DNA of 64,000 nt from an uncultured Oscillospiraceae bacterium (GTDB taxonomy: Bacteria > Bacillota > Clostridia > Oscillospirales > Ruminococcaceae): positions 62,001 to 126,000 of the forward strand of contig CAKSZX010000004.1 in assembly GCA_934526065.1 (NCBI GenBank), written 5' to 3'. Shown one piece after another: positions 8,660 to 17,181 of the stretch (position 1 is its first letter; each line of letters starts with the position of its first letter). Below the pieces are notes generated by a model, which was not told the origin of the DNA, did not search any database, and saw nothing but the letters and a program-made list of their open reading frames with translations. A program made the translations under genes and the position numbers.

Positions 8660-9181
8660 TTATTCTGCAAAGATGTCTTTAAGATTTGTGTTTGCGTTAA
8701 TGACTTTTACAAGTACCAAACCCAAAGCAACGCTTATTGTCTCGCCGATTGCAACAGAAACTGCCTGTGCGACAAATACAACAAGATTAAAACCTCCGCT
8801 GATCATTACACAAAGCTCCATACCGACAACAAGGGCGTTGAGTATGATAGGCGGCAGAGCAGAGAGAATCGGCAGTCCCTTAAATTTTATGTTTCTGAGT
8901 GTATATGTCAGAAATCCTGCGGAAAGGGTAGCAAGGGTGCCGAATATAACATCCATCCAGCCCAAGATATTTGTGCCGGAGAATACCCCAACAATATTTG
9001 TTATCAAACAGCCTACCGAAATACCGATAATATTTGTAGTACCGAATACCGGCAGCATTGTAAGTGCCTCGCTGACTCTGGCTTGTACCGTGCCAAAGCT
9101 GATAGGGGCAAGGGCAAGGCTGACAACGGCGTAAATAGCGGCAATCATTGCCTGTTTTGTGATAAAGTTTGTTTTTTTCAT
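8660..9181 (-). CDS. queT: QueT-family transporter (ECF S component for a queuosine precursor)
   Basis: A small integral membrane substrate-binding subunit of an energy-coupling-factor transporter, thought to import preQ1/preQ0-type queuosine precursors. The 173 residues hold about five membrane helices. The family signature FGTVQARVSEALTMLP lies at about residues 29-44. The shared ECF ATPase module is not in this window. No preQ1 riboswitch of the classic type is visible in the leader, but a hairpin is (9207-9244). The family call is firm; the substrate comes from family knowledge. Confidence 0.82.
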   Translation of the reverse strand: MKKTNFITKQAMIAAIYAVVSLALAPISFGTVQARVSEALTMLPVFGTTNIIGISVGCLITNIVGVFSGTNILGWMDVIFGTLATLSAGFLTYTLRNIKFKGLPILSALPPIILNALVVGMELCVMISGGFNLVVFVAQAVSVAIGETISVALGLVLVKVINANTNLKDIFAE

Positions 9182-9206
9182 TTAAATTACCTCTCAAAAA
9201 TATATT

Positions 9207-9244
9207 AAGGCGATTATTGAAGCACAAGCCGCAATCCTCGCCTT
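9207..9244 (-). promoter_or_regulatory. Leader hairpin upstream of the QueT-type gene
   Basis: On the minus strand AAGGCGA pairs with TCGCCTT, with an inner ATTG/CAAT stem and a 12-nt loop. It lies 26 nt before the start codon. It lacks the A-rich tail of a preQ1-I aptamer; its role is unknown. Confidence 0.3.
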
Positions 9245-9253
9245 TAAAACAAA

Positions 9254-9296
9254 ATAAAAAAGTACAGCAAGAATTTGGCAATTCTAACTGTACTTA
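9254..9296 (-). terminator. Terminator after degV
   Basis: AAGTACAG and CTGTACTT arms enclose a second AGAATT/AATTCT stem; on the minus strand a U-run follows (9254-9260). It ends the trmL-degV transcript. Confidence 0.8.
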
Positions 9297-9358
9297 AATA
9301 TCGTATTAGTTAAAAAGCTTTGGAAATGCGCAAGGGAAAAGCTTTAAGGCCCAAGCGA

Positions 9359-10219
9359 TCATTTTTTACCTGCGTAAACAATAGCCAAGCAGTGGTTGCC
9401 GGCATTTGTGGAAACAGCCGCACCAAGCTCAAAAGACATGATAGGTGCCACGCCGAATTCTTTAACGCAAGCGGAATACAACTCTTTACCGTATTCCTCA
9501 TCAGTATATGCAATTAAATAATTATTTATATCAGAAGTACGCTGCTTGTACTGCTTAATAAGATTTGGTATAACCATCTTATCGCCACGAACCTTCTGTA
9601 CAACCCGGGTATCTCCGTGATCCATTAAGATAATAGGTTTAAGCCCCAGCACCTCGCCGGCAAAAGCAGCCCGTGCAGATATTCTACCAGATTTTTTCAT
9701 AAAACGCAAGGAAAAAGTTGTAAGAAGTATCTCTGTGTGCTTAAATGTTTCCTCTAAATAGGCAATAACGCTGTCGGCGGTAGAGCCGCTTTCAATCATT
9801 TTGTCCGCCTGGATAATCGGGTAACCGTAACCCATAGAGTAGCAGGCGCTGTCTATAACGGTTATTCTCACGCCCTTGCCCCGATGTTCCTCATCAAACA
9901 TATTTTTTGCCATTACCGCCGCATCGTATGTGGCACTGCCGCCTTTGTTTATTGTTACAACGATAATTTCCTTTACACCCCGATGAGCCATGGCTTCAAA
10001 CTTTTCACCGAAACGCATCATTGTGATATGTGCCGTGGTAGGAATACTTTCGCAGTTTTCAAGTATTTTGTAATATTCCTTGTTTGTAAAATCGGCTCTT
10101 TCTTCGTAGCCCTTGCCGTCAACAGTCAGGTAAAAATTAAGTATTTCTGTGTTTTTCAACTTGGTTTTAACAGGAATATCACATGCCGAGTCGGTTATAA
10201 TTCTTATAGTGTCACTCAA
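9359..10219 (-). CDS. DegV-family fatty-acid-binding protein
   Basis: DegV proteins bind long-chain fatty acids and, as FakB subunits, present them to the fatty acid kinase FakA; no fakA lies nearby. The N-terminal motif IITDSACDIP (about residues 6-15), a TTAHITMMRF segment near residue 60 and the later FSLRFMKKSGRIS segment are the usual family landmarks. Length is about 286 residues. The frame stays open to a TTG at 10234, but the TTG at 10219 sits 8 nt after GGGAGA and is preferred. It follows trmL almost without a gap. An ohyA gene elsewhere in this window is a second link to fatty acid handling. Confidence 0.88.
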   Translation of the reverse strand: MSDTIRIITDSACDIPVKTKLKNTEILNFYLTVDGKGYEERADFTNKEYYKILENCESIPTTAHITMMRFGEKFEAMAHRGVKEIIVVTINKGGSATYDAAVMAKNMFDEEHRGKGVRITVIDSACYSMGYGYPIIQADKMIESGSTADSVIAYLEETFKHTEILLTTFSLRFMKKSGRISARAAFAGEVLGLKPIILMDHGDTRVVQKVRGDKMVIPNLIKQYKQRTSDINNYLIAYTDEEYGKELYSACVKEFGVAPIMSFELGAAVSTNAGNHCLAIVYAGKK

Positions 10220-10221
10220 AA

Positions 10222-10725
10222 TCAATTCTCCCAATCGTATTTTGTCAAATGTCCAACAGATTCAAAGCCCTCAAAGTCCCACTGTCTGAGTATCTCATAT
10301 GTGGCGATAGCAACGGTATTTGAAAGATTTAAGCTGCGCAGGTGCCGCAACATCGGCAGGCGAACGCATCTGTCCGGGTTGGCGTAAAGTATAGCCTCGT
10401 CAATGCCCCTGTCCTCTCTGCCGAAAATAATAAAGCAGTTGTCCGGGTATTTCACATCGGTATATCTGTGTTGAGCCTTTGTGGTGAAAAGATAAAATTG
10501 AGCATCGGGATTTTTTGCAAAAAAATCCTCTGTGTTTTCATACAATGTCACATTAAGCTTGTCCCAATAGTCAAGGCCGGCACGCTTCATTTTTTTGTCG
10601 TCAAGTTCAAATCCCAAAGGCTTAACAAGATGCAAATGTGCACCTGTTGCGGCGCATGTTCTTGCAATGTTGCCGGTGTTCTGTGGAATTTGCGGTTCAA
10701 ATAAAACAATATTTATTGTATTCAT
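10222..10725 (-). CDS. trmL: tRNA (cytidine(34)-2'-O)-methyltransferase (SPOUT)
   Basis: SAM-dependent SPOUT enzyme that 2'-O-methylates the wobble nucleotide of tRNA-Leu isoacceptors. At 167 residues it is a typical single-domain family member. Motifs are the N-terminal FEPQIPQNTGNIARTCAATG stretch, the IIFGREDRGI loop (about residues 99-108) and the C-terminal knot with RSLNLSNTVAIATYE (about 130-144). degV follows in the same direction and is probably cotranscribed. Confidence 0.92.
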   Translation of the reverse strand: MNTINIVLFEPQIPQNTGNIARTCAATGAHLHLVKPLGFELDDKKMKRAGLDYWDKLNVTLYENTEDFFAKNPDAQFYLFTTKAQHRYTDVKYPDNCFIIFGREDRGIDEAILYANPDRCVRLPMLRHLRSLNLSNTVAIATYEILRQWDFEGFESVGHLTKYDWEN

Positions 10726-10808
10726 AATTTTTTTCCTTTATAAAATAACGAAGAATATTATACACCTTTTAAATTGAAAATAGAATACTTTTCACAAAAT
10801 TTAAACAT

Positions 10809-10837
10809 AAAAAAACGCTCCGAAGAGCGTTTTTTAA
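10809..10837. terminator. Bidirectional terminator after the vitamin B6 operon
   Basis: AAAAAACGCTC, a CGAA tetraloop and GAGCGTTTTTT form a compact stem between the ECF gene (minus) and the trmL upstream region. Confidence 0.88.
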
Positions 10838-10859
10838 AGTTTTATTGAACTTTTGAACT

Positions 10860-11423
10860 TTACTTTTTCTGGAAAAGATTTGCCTTTTTAAGTGCCGGTG
10901 CGATAAGGTGGTAAAGAGCAACCGAAACGATAATTGCAACAACTGCGTTTATGCAGCTTGTGATGGCTTTTGTTGTCAAAACTGTAACAATAGCTTCCTT
11001 TGTACTGCCGAGAGCAACCTGCTGCAAGTATGATTTACCTATGTACAAAAGAACATAAGAGAATGCACCGCAGATAGCAGCAATAATGTTTTTAGCTGTT
11101 GTGCGTGTGCCGCCCAATGTTGCGATTGTGCCGGCTACAAAGCCCATAATAAATTTGTTTATAAAGCTAACCCAAAATTCAGGTGCCCAAAGCGGATCCA
11201 AAAGGTCAACGATGGCCGTACCGATACCTGCCGCAAGACCGCCGGGAACACCGCCGAACAAAAGGCCTGCCAATACGCACATACTGTTGCCAAGGTGAAT
11301 TTGTGTTTTACCGCCAACGCCTACCGGAATAGGAATAGCGAAGAATTTTGTTGTGATAAATACAAGCGCTGCCATAACGCCGATAGCTGCAAGTGTTTCA
11401 ACACTGAATTTTGACTTTTTCAT
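10860..11423 (-). CDS. ECF transporter S component, probably for a vitamin B6 compound
   Basis: A membrane substrate-binding subunit of an ECF-type vitamin transporter. It has 187 residues, about five to six hydrophobic helices, a conserved VGVGGKTQIHLGNSMCVLAG segment (about residues 34-53) and a basic C-terminal end. It is encoded 12 nt downstream of pyridoxamine kinase on the same strand, so the likely cargo is pyridoxine, pyridoxal or pyridoxamine, trapped inside by phosphorylation. The substrate is inferred from that pairing; thiamine or hydroxymethylpyrimidine remain possible. The A/A'/T module must be encoded elsewhere. Confidence 0.8.
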   Translation of the reverse strand: MKKSKFSVETLAAIGVMAALVFITTKFFAIPIPVGVGGKTQIHLGNSMCVLAGLLFGGVPGGLAAGIGTAIVDLLDPLWAPEFWVSFINKFIMGFVAGTIATLGGTRTTAKNIIAAICGAFSYVLLYIGKSYLQQVALGSTKEAIVTVLTTKAITSCINAVVAIIVSVALYHLIAPALKKANLFQKK

Positions 11424-11435
11424 AATAATTACCTC

Positions 11436-12257
11436 TTAATCGAATAAATACTTTAACATAGGCTCAATATGAACACCATATCTGACATCCGGGTCATCCG
11501 CATAACTCTGCCGTACAACCTTTTCAATAAATCTTGCGGTTTTTTCACAGGCTGTGGGTAAATCATATCCGTTGGTGTGGTATCCCACAAGACAGGCACC
11601 AAACAAATCACCGGTTCCCGGGTAAGAAACAGGTATGTAGTTAAGAGGAATAAACGAAACTTTGTCTTCATTCTTCTTATAACTTACACAAACCACATCA
11701 CCGTTATCAAGATGTGTGCCGGTTATAATAACATCACAATACTTTTTACCCAGTTCTTCGGCTATTTCGGCTATTTCTTCTTTTTTAAAGACCTGTTGAG
11801 TATAATCTCTGTCCAAAAGAATAAGAGCTTCGGTTGGGTTTGGTGTTATCAAATCCCGTTCTGTGCACAAGTCCTTAAACGCCGCTATCATATCGTCGCC
11901 GATAGTGGAGTAGAGCTTGCCGTTGTCCGCCATTACCGGGTCGCAAAGCTTTAAACCGGAATGGCACATGGTGTAAGCGTTTTTAACTAATTGCGCTTGC
12001 TGTGGGGAAGATAAGAATCCGCTGTATACACAGTCAAATTCAATACCGATACGCCGGTAGTGTTCCATACAGGCCTGGCAAAAGTCTGTCAAATCCTCCA
12101 TTGCGGGCTTGCCTAAGGCGAAGTGAGCAGATAAAACAGCCGTCGGCAGGGCAATAACCTGAGTGCCTAACCGTGATATTGTGGGTGTTATTATCCGCAG
12201 GCTACTTCTGCCTACAGTAGAAAGATCGTGGATGCACAATGCTTTTTTTGGTGTCAT
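11436..12257 (-). CDS. pdxK: Pyridoxal/pyridoxamine kinase
   Basis: ATP-dependent ribokinase-fold enzyme phosphorylating B6 vitamers in salvage of pyridoxal phosphate. It has 273 residues. The N-terminal HDLSTVGRSSL segment is typical of the PdxK/PdxY group. NPTEALILL (about residues 141-149) is a family landmark, and PGTGDLFGACLVGY (about 214-227) contains the catalytic aspartate and anion hole. It is the first gene of a two-gene operon with an ECF S component. A 7-bp-arm inverted repeat overlaps its promoter. Confidence 0.9.
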   Translation of the reverse strand: MTPKKALCIHDLSTVGRSSLRIITPTISRLGTQVIALPTAVLSAHFALGKPAMEDLTDFCQACMEHYRRIGIEFDCVYSGFLSSPQQAQLVKNAYTMCHSGLKLCDPVMADNGKLYSTIGDDMIAAFKDLCTERDLITPNPTEALILLDRDYTQQVFKKEEIAEIAEELGKKYCDVIITGTHLDNGDVVCVSYKKNEDKVSFIPLNYIPVSYPGTGDLFGACLVGYHTNGYDLPTACEKTARFIEKVVRQSYADDPDVRYGVHIEPMLKYLFD

Positions 12258-12283
12258 ATTTAATTACCTCTGTCATTTTCTGT

Positions 12284-12310
12284 ATTATAAATCATTTGTC
12301 GTAACAAATG
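12284..12310 (-). promoter_or_regulatory. pdxK promoter with overlapping inverted repeat
   Basis: The -10 TATAAT is at 12284-12289 on the minus strand. CATTTGT (12293-12299) and ACAAATG (12304-12310) form a perfect inverted repeat around CGTA, filling the spacer and the -35 position, where the match to consensus is poor. This fits an operator for a regulator of the B6 salvage operon. Confidence 0.5.
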
Positions 12311-12328
12311 TTGACTATTGTGTAAATA

Positions 12329-12356
12329 TTAACAAAGTGTTAAAAAACTTTGTTAA
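12329..12356 (-). terminator. Hairpin after DUF1697
   Basis: TTAACAAAGT pairs with ACTTTGTTAA (10-bp stem, 8-nt loop) 24 nt past the stop codon of the DUF1697 gene. The following minus-strand tract is only partly U-rich. Confidence 0.5.
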
Positions 12357-12379
12357 CAATTTGTTCATAATTTGAATTA

Positions 12380-12925
12380 CTATTTGAGTTTTTCACATAA
12401 AGACAAAACCCTTGCTATCGTATTTCCGGTACGGACAGTTATTTTGTTTGCAATATCAGCTGACCGTGTTTTTGCCCACCATTTTGATTTTCGATAGTCT
12501 TTAAGATTGTAAGACCAAAATATAAAATTGTCAGATACCAGGTGCTTTTCAATATCTTCATTTTCCCGACCAAGTTGTTGGGCGATTTCTGCCCCGGTAA
12601 AGGGCGGAATAGTTAAAATCAAATTGTCGTAGATTTCCTTGTTGCTGGTGTGCCACCATCCGGGGGCGGAGCACATAACCCTTTGCAGTTTTTCGGCGGA
12701 AACAGCGCATACGGGTATATCCAAACCGAAATTTTCTTTTATAATCATGGCAATGTGATGTGATAATTCGGTTTCCATTTTGTGGGAAGAAAGCACAATA
12801 TTTCCGCTGTTTAACAGTGTTTCGGCATCAGGATAGCCGTTTTTTGACAAAATTGCTTTTAGCTCCTTCATGGGAATTTTTTTGCCGCTTATGTCGATAC
12901 CTCTTAAAAATACGGCGTATATCAT
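12380..12925 (-). CDS. DUF1697 domain protein
   Basis: A 181-residue cytosolic protein of the DUF1697 family, whose biochemical function is not established. The hallmark start MIYAVFLRGIDISGKKIPM and the following LKAILSKNGYPDAETLLNSGN stretch (about residues 22-42) are characteristic. The WWAKTRSADIANKITVRTGN region near residues 148-167 matches the conserved C-terminal part. It overlaps the end of the RluA-type gene by 4 nt, so the two are translationally coupled, but no functional link is known. Confidence 0.85.
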   Translation of the reverse strand: MIYAVFLRGIDISGKKIPMKELKAILSKNGYPDAETLLNSGNIVLSSHKMETELSHHIAMIIKENFGLDIPVCAVSAEKLQRVMCSAPGWWHTSNKEIYDNLILTIPPFTGAEIAQQLGRENEDIEKHLVSDNFIFWSYNLKDYRKSKWWAKTRSADIANKITVRTGNTIARVLSLCEKLK

Positions 12926-13866
12926 ATAAACTCTCTCTTTTCAAATGCCTCTGTAAACCATGGATCGGCACATTCAAAACTCTTGCCGGAAAGATAAGAA
13001 TAACGCTTATCTTCAATGTGGCCCAATGTTATTTTTTTACTGCACAACAGTTGATATTTTAACTTTAATTTGCGGTTTAAATCGTTGATACCGTATCTGC
13101 CGTCGCCCAGTATGGGCATGCCCAAATATGCAAGGTGTGCTCTTATTTGATGGGTTCTGCCGGTTACAAGCTCCACATTTAAAAGAGAAAATCTGCCGTA
13201 GCTGTCCGAAAGATGTATTTTTGTGGTTATATCCTTTGACATTTTATTTTTCGGTTTTTCGGTAATTGTAACATAGCTCTCACGGCTGTTTTTTGTCAAA
13301 AATGCCTTGTATGTGCCATCCGCTTTTGCAGGATGTCCCTTTACAACCCGAATGTACTCTTTTTTCAGCACTTTTTCTTTAAAAAGTTCTAACATAAAAT
13401 CTAAAAACGCTTCGTTTTTGCTTATTAAAATAACGCCGCTTGTGCCTGTGTCAAGCCTATGGCACAGTTTAGGTTTTATATCGGAATTTTTATCATAATA
13501 ATATTTTTTCCGTCTGTTTATTAAAGTGTCGTAATTTTTAAAATCCTCGTCAATTACGGCTATGCCCGACGGTTTGTTTACAACAAGGAGATTGTCGTCC
13601 TCGTAAATAATGTCCTCATCTTTAAAACCTTTGCTGAATTTAAAAGCGTTTGATGCCGTCAGTTTTTCAAAATAAAAATCATCTATATATAATTTTACGC
13701 TGTCGCCTTTTATAAGCGCCGTATTCAGCGGAACCTTTTTCCCGTTTACCTTTATTTTATTGGCACGGAGCATTTTGTTTTGCACCCCGATTTTTAAAAG
13801 TGGGTATGTGTGCCGCAAATATTCGGAAAGGCTCTTTTCATTTTTTTGTATAATAATTTCTTTCAA
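12922..13866 (-). CDS. RluA-family RNA pseudouridine synthase
   Basis: Isomerises uridine to pseudouridine in rRNA or tRNA. It has 314 residues: an N-terminal S4-like RNA-binding region (about residues 10-65, with NKIKVNGKKV), then the catalytic domain with the signature CHRLDTGTSGVILI (about 137-150), whose Asp is the nucleophile, and a TGRTHQIRAHLAYLG motif (about 237-251). The start is TTG, supported by GGCGGTGA eight nucleotides upstream. The target uridine cannot be told from sequence. Confidence 0.92.
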   Translation of the reverse strand: MKEIIIQKNEKSLSEYLRHTYPLLKIGVQNKMLRANKIKVNGKKVPLNTALIKGDSVKLYIDDFYFEKLTASNAFKFSKGFKDEDIIYEDDNLLVVNKPSGIAVIDEDFKNYDTLINRRKKYYYDKNSDIKPKLCHRLDTGTSGVILISKNEAFLDFMLELFKEKVLKKEYIRVVKGHPAKADGTYKAFLTKNSRESYVTITEKPKNKMSKDITTKIHLSDSYGRFSLLNVELVTGRTHQIRAHLAYLGMPILGDGRYGINDLNRKLKLKYQLLCSKKITLGHIEDKRYSYLSGKSFECADPWFTEAFEKREFI

Positions 13867-13922
13867 TTTATCACCGCCTTAAAATAGATTTTATCAAAAA
13901 CAGCGCAACAATACAATAAATA

Positions 13923-13951
13923 TTTACATTTTTATCTTAAAATGGTAAAAT
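13923..13951 (+). promoter_or_regulatory. Sigma-A promoter for the PNPOx-like gene and sfsA
   Basis: TTTACA (13923-13928), a 17-bp spacer and TAAAAT (13946-13951), 22 bp before the start codon. Confidence 0.6.
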
Positions 13952-13973
13952 TCTGTTAAAAGAGGTGCTTAGT

Positions 13974-14435
13974 ATGAATTTTGAAGAAGTAAAAAACGGA
14001 TTTTTCGCAAGATTGGGTGAAAGTTGCTATATGGTTTTAGCTACAAGTTATCAAGATTACCCTATGCGGAGTATGATGACTTGCCTTGTATTTGACGGCT
14101 GTATATGGATGCAGACGGATAAAAAGTTCCCGAAATATCAGCAAATTTTAAATAACAACAGGGTAGCCCTTGTTAAAAATGCGGTGCAAATTGAGGGCAG
14201 GGCAGAGATAACGGGACATCCCCTTGAAAAGCAAAACGAAAAATTTGCCCGGCTTATGAAAAAGTATCACCAGGAAAGCTACGATATGTATTCAAAAGTT
14301 GACAGCGAAGTAGTTATAAAAGTGACTCCCGAAAAGGCAATAGATTGGCTTTATGAGGCAGGCAGTAACGAAATACATAATATTGATTTTGTAAATCAAA
14401 AAGAAGAAATACAAATTTATAAAAACGGTAAATGA
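13974..14435 (+). CDS. Pyridoxamine 5'-phosphate oxidase-fold flavoprotein
   Basis: A 153-residue protein of the PNPOx-like split-barrel superfamily, probably binding FMN or another flavin. Visible features are the N-terminal helix, the CYMVLATSYQDYPMRSMMTC beta-strand region (about residues 18-37), the KKFPKYQQILNNNRVAL segment and the later VVIKVTPEKAIDW strand. Such proteins are general stress or nitroreductase-like proteins; true PNPO activity is unlikely at this length. An in-frame GTG at 13965 overlaps the AGAGG ribosome-binding site, so the ATG at 13974 is used. sfsA follows at once. Confidence 0.72.
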   Translation: MNFEEVKNGFFARLGESCYMVLATSYQDYPMRSMMTCLVFDGCIWMQTDKKFPKYQQILNNNRVALVKNAVQIEGRAEITGHPLEKQNEKFARLMKKYHQESYDMYSKVDSEVVIKVTPEKAIDWLYEAGSNEIHNIDFVNQKEEIQIYKNGK

Positions 14436-14436
14436 T

Positions 14437-15111
14437 ATGTTGTTATATAATAATGTATTAGAAGGTATTTTCCGCCGGCGACCAAACAGGTTTATAGCCT
14501 ATGTGGATATAAACGGCAAAACCGAAAAAGTCCATGTAAAAAATACAGGCAGGTGCAAAGAACTGCTTGTGCCAGGTTGCACGGTATATCTTGATAAGTC
14601 CGATAATCCAAACCGCAAAACCGCCTATGACCTTGTTGCGGTTATGAAAGAGGATACCCTTATAAATATGGATTCCGCCGCACCAAATAAAGTGTTTGGA
14701 CAATGGGCAAAAGAAAATTACCCCGGGGCAATCATAAAACCAGAGGTAAAGTATAAAAATTCAAGATTTGATTTTTACATAGAGCAGGGCGACAGAAAAA
14801 TTTTTACCGAGGTAAAAGGCGTTACACTTGAAGAAAACGGAATTGTAAAATTCCCGGATGCCCCTACTGAAAGGGGATTAAAACACATACACGAACTTAT
14901 CGACGCAGCGGAAAACGGGTACGAAGCTCGGATATTTTTTGTTGTGCAAATAGAAAATGTAAAGTTATTTACCCCAAACTACGCCACACATCGGCAATTC
15001 GGCGAAGCACTGAAACTTGCAAGGGAAAAAGGCGTAAAAATACTTGCCTACAACTGTAAGGTTACACCGGACAGTATGTCAATTTACCGCCCGGTGGAGA
15101 TTGAGTTATAA
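14437..15111 (+). CDS. sfsA: SfsA family DNA/RNA nuclease-like protein
   Basis: A 224-residue member of the SfsA (sugar fermentation stimulation) family, which has an OB-fold followed by a restriction-endonuclease-like core. Conserved landmarks are HVKNTGRCKELLVPG (about residues 33-47), the nuclease-like RFDFYIEQGDRKIFTEVKG stretch (about 109-127) and FPDAPTERGLKHIHEL (about 138-153). Cellular function in Gram-positives is unclear. ATG lies 2 nt after the upstream stop, indicating a two-gene operon. Confidence 0.9.
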   Translation: MLLYNNVLEGIFRRRPNRFIAYVDINGKTEKVHVKNTGRCKELLVPGCTVYLDKSDNPNRKTAYDLVAVMKEDTLINMDSAAPNKVFGQWAKENYPGAIIKPEVKYKNSRFDFYIEQGDRKIFTEVKGVTLEENGIVKFPDAPTERGLKHIHELIDAAENGYEARIFFVVQIENVKLFTPNYATHRQFGEALKLAREKGVKILAYNCKVTPDSMSIYRPVEIEL

Positions 15112-15144
15112 AAAAGGGCTTAGAAAATTTCTAAGCCTTTTTTG
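15111..15144. terminator. Bidirectional terminator between sfsA and the histidine kinase
   Basis: A long A/T-flanked stem (core AAGGCTTAGAAA) runs from the sfsA stop codon into the kinase C-terminus, with a T-run at the 3' end on each strand. Confidence 0.85.
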
Positions 15145-16438
15145 TTTCGTTATAAATAAGCGTGCAAAATTGGAATTTACCCTTGCGGTAATCTATTGCA
15201 AAGATGTGCTTGTATTTTGAAAGCGTTGTTCTTATATTATTAAGTCCAAAACCGTGGTATGCGTTGCGGTCTTTTTGCACAACATAGGTTTTATCTTTTA
15301 TCGTAACCGGCAAAGACGAATTTATCACGGAAATAAAAGTTTCCGACTCATCCCGCAGTATTTTAATTTTTACCGATTTGTCATCGGTTTTTACTGCGGC
15401 CTCAATGGCGTTGTCCAAGGCATTTCCCAATATAATTACAATATCGTTGTTGCTTATGGGCAGTTTGCTTAAATCGTTTATTTCAAAGCTCATGGCAATG
15501 CCAAGCTGCTGGCCTTTCATATATTTTTGGTTGATAATTGCGTCAACGGTTATGTTGTTTGTATCAATAACCATTGTTCTGCGGGATACCGTGGATAAAA
15601 GATTTTCCGTGTAGTCCACAACCGTTTGCGCCTGTTCTCTTTGCGCCATATCGTGTATTGTATGTATATGGTTGGAAAAATCGTGGGTTAGTTTTCTCTG
15701 TTGTGAAAACATATTTTTCACCGTTTCCACATTGCCAGTTTCGGTTTTTAGCTGTTGTTCAAGAATAATTTTTTCCTGTTCAAGTTCCCTTTCCAAACTC
15801 AATTTATCAAATATTGTAAGAATAAAAATATTTGCCAATATTATACCAAAAACATCAATCAAAATACTATAGGATGTTATATTGTAATAAAAAGTTATGT
15901 TAAGTAAAATAACAAGTGTAATAAAGCTGAAAATAGGGAGCAGTGCCGAAAGATAAAAGTATTTTTTCTCAAAAGTGCTTATTTTCTTGTTTTTAAAACA
16001 TATTTTTACGATGTATGAAAGCAGATAAGCCGTAAATTTTGATGACAGCATAGCTATTACATATACGCTTGGATTAGTCAGCCAACTGTTGTAATCTGCA
16101 TTTAAAATCTTGAAGATTAAAACCACATACAAATAATCAACAGCGTATAACAGCGCATATGAAATTATTGCAATTATTGTTTTCTCCCAAATTGAATTTG
16201 CGTAAGTAACAGCGAATAAGATGATTACCAAAATAAAGTTTACAAAAAATGTAGTTGTATTGTTATTATCAAATATAAAATTAGAAGATATAAAAGTTGA
16301 CAATATCCAAAATGCACAAGATGCCCATTTAGGGATTTTTGATGAAGTATTTAAAAATGTATCGCCGAAATTTCTCATTGACAGACATTCCAAAGTTATT
16401 GCAAAAAGAGCTAAAGGGTATTCAAAAAAATATATCAT
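15131..16438 (-). CDS. GHKL sensor histidine kinase, AgrC-like
   Basis: A 435-residue membrane sensor. The first 210 residues hold about six hydrophobic helices, like the peptide-sensing domain of AgrC. A coiled linker (about 212-245) leads to the dimerisation helix with the phosphoacceptor in THDFSNHIH (His252). The GHKL ATPase domain follows, with an N-box around NALDNAIEA (339-347) and a G-box GFGLNNI (396-402). It is encoded 1 nt after its LytTR response regulator. No AgrB/AgrD-type peptide genes adjoin it, so the signal is unknown. Confidence 0.92.
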   Translation of the reverse strand: MIYFFEYPLALFAITLECLSMRNFGDTFLNTSSKIPKWASCAFWILSTFISSNFIFDNNNTTTFFVNFILVIILFAVTYANSIWEKTIIAIISYALLYAVDYLYVVLIFKILNADYNSWLTNPSVYVIAMLSSKFTAYLLSYIVKICFKNKKISTFEKKYFYLSALLPIFSFITLVILLNITFYYNITSYSILIDVFGIILANIFILTIFDKLSLERELEQEKIILEQQLKTETGNVETVKNMFSQQRKLTHDFSNHIHTIHDMAQREQAQTVVDYTENLLSTVSRRTMVIDTNNITVDAIINQKYMKGQQLGIAMSFEINDLSKLPISNNDIVIILGNALDNAIEAAVKTDDKSVKIKILRDESETFISVINSSLPVTIKDKTYVVQKDRNAYHGFGLNNIRTTLSKYKHIFAIDYRKGKFQFCTLIYNETKKA

Positions 16439-16439
16439 A

Positions 16440-17153
16440 TTATTTAAAACCTTTCCGCAGAATATAATCTTTTTCTATGCTATCGTAATATGTTTCCGAT
16501 ATAGGTAAAATTTCGCCGGTAATAAGATAAACTTTGTAGTTTGTTATTTTATCTATGTACGCTGTGTTTACTATGTAGCTTTTTTGTGTTCTTAAAAAAC
16601 CGCATTCGGATAATTGGCTTTCCGTATCCGATATTTTGCCGTATATTTCAAAAGGGTCTTCGTCCACAAAAAAGAAAGTCAGCTTTCTCCCTGTACTTTT
16701 TATATAAACTATATCTTTTAAAAAAATTTTTTTAACTTCCTGCTTGTTTTTTAACACCGTTGTACTTTTAAACGGCGTTTTTTCTTGAATATATTCATTT
16801 AAGGCCTGTTCAAGTAATGCGTCAAATTGCTCATCTTCTTTTAAAATATATGCAAGGGGTCTTGCCTGATAGCCTAATAGGGCGTAGTTGTAAAATCCCG
16901 AAATATATATTATATCGGCTTTTGAATTTAGTTTTTTGATTTTTACACCTAAATCTATACCGTTTATACTGCCCAGTTCTATATCCAAAAAGAACAGATC
17001 AAACTTTTTAATATCCATATCGGCAAATTCTTCCGGTTTGGAAATTATGGATATATTCATTTCAAAATCTTTGTCCATAAAATATTTTGTTATTTTAAAA
17101 GATAAGCCTTTTGCGTAAGAAAAGTTATCTTCACAAATTGCAATTTGTATCAT
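16440..17153 (-). CDS. LytTR-family response regulator, AgrA-like
   Basis: A 237-residue regulator. The receiver domain has the acidic pair in ICEDN (residues 7-10) and the phosphoacceptor Asp57 in FFLDIELG. The C-terminal LytTR DNA-binding domain starts near residue 130, with FLKDIVYIKSTGRKLTF and the RTQKSYIVN segment typical of LytTR. LytTR proteins bind direct repeats about two helical turns apart, and just such repeats lie at 17223-17257 upstream of this gene and of the divergent lipoprotein operon. Confidence 0.93.
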   Translation of the reverse strand: MIQIAICEDNFSYAKGLSFKITKYFMDKDFEMNISIISKPEEFADMDIKKFDLFFLDIELGSINGIDLGVKIKKLNSKADIIYISGFYNYALLGYQARPLAYILKEDEQFDALLEQALNEYIQEKTPFKSTTVLKNKQEVKKIFLKDIVYIKSTGRKLTFFFVDEDPFEIYGKISDTESQLSECGFLRTQKSYIVNTAYIDKITNYKVYLITGEILPISETYYDSIEKDYILRKGFK

Positions 17154-17181
17154 ACACCCTCCTAAAAGATTATTATGTATG

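Noticed and set aside
9182..9258. preQ1-I riboswitch before the QueT-type gene
   Set aside because: No GAGGTTC-type loop and no A-rich pseudoknot tail were found; only a simple hairpin remains.
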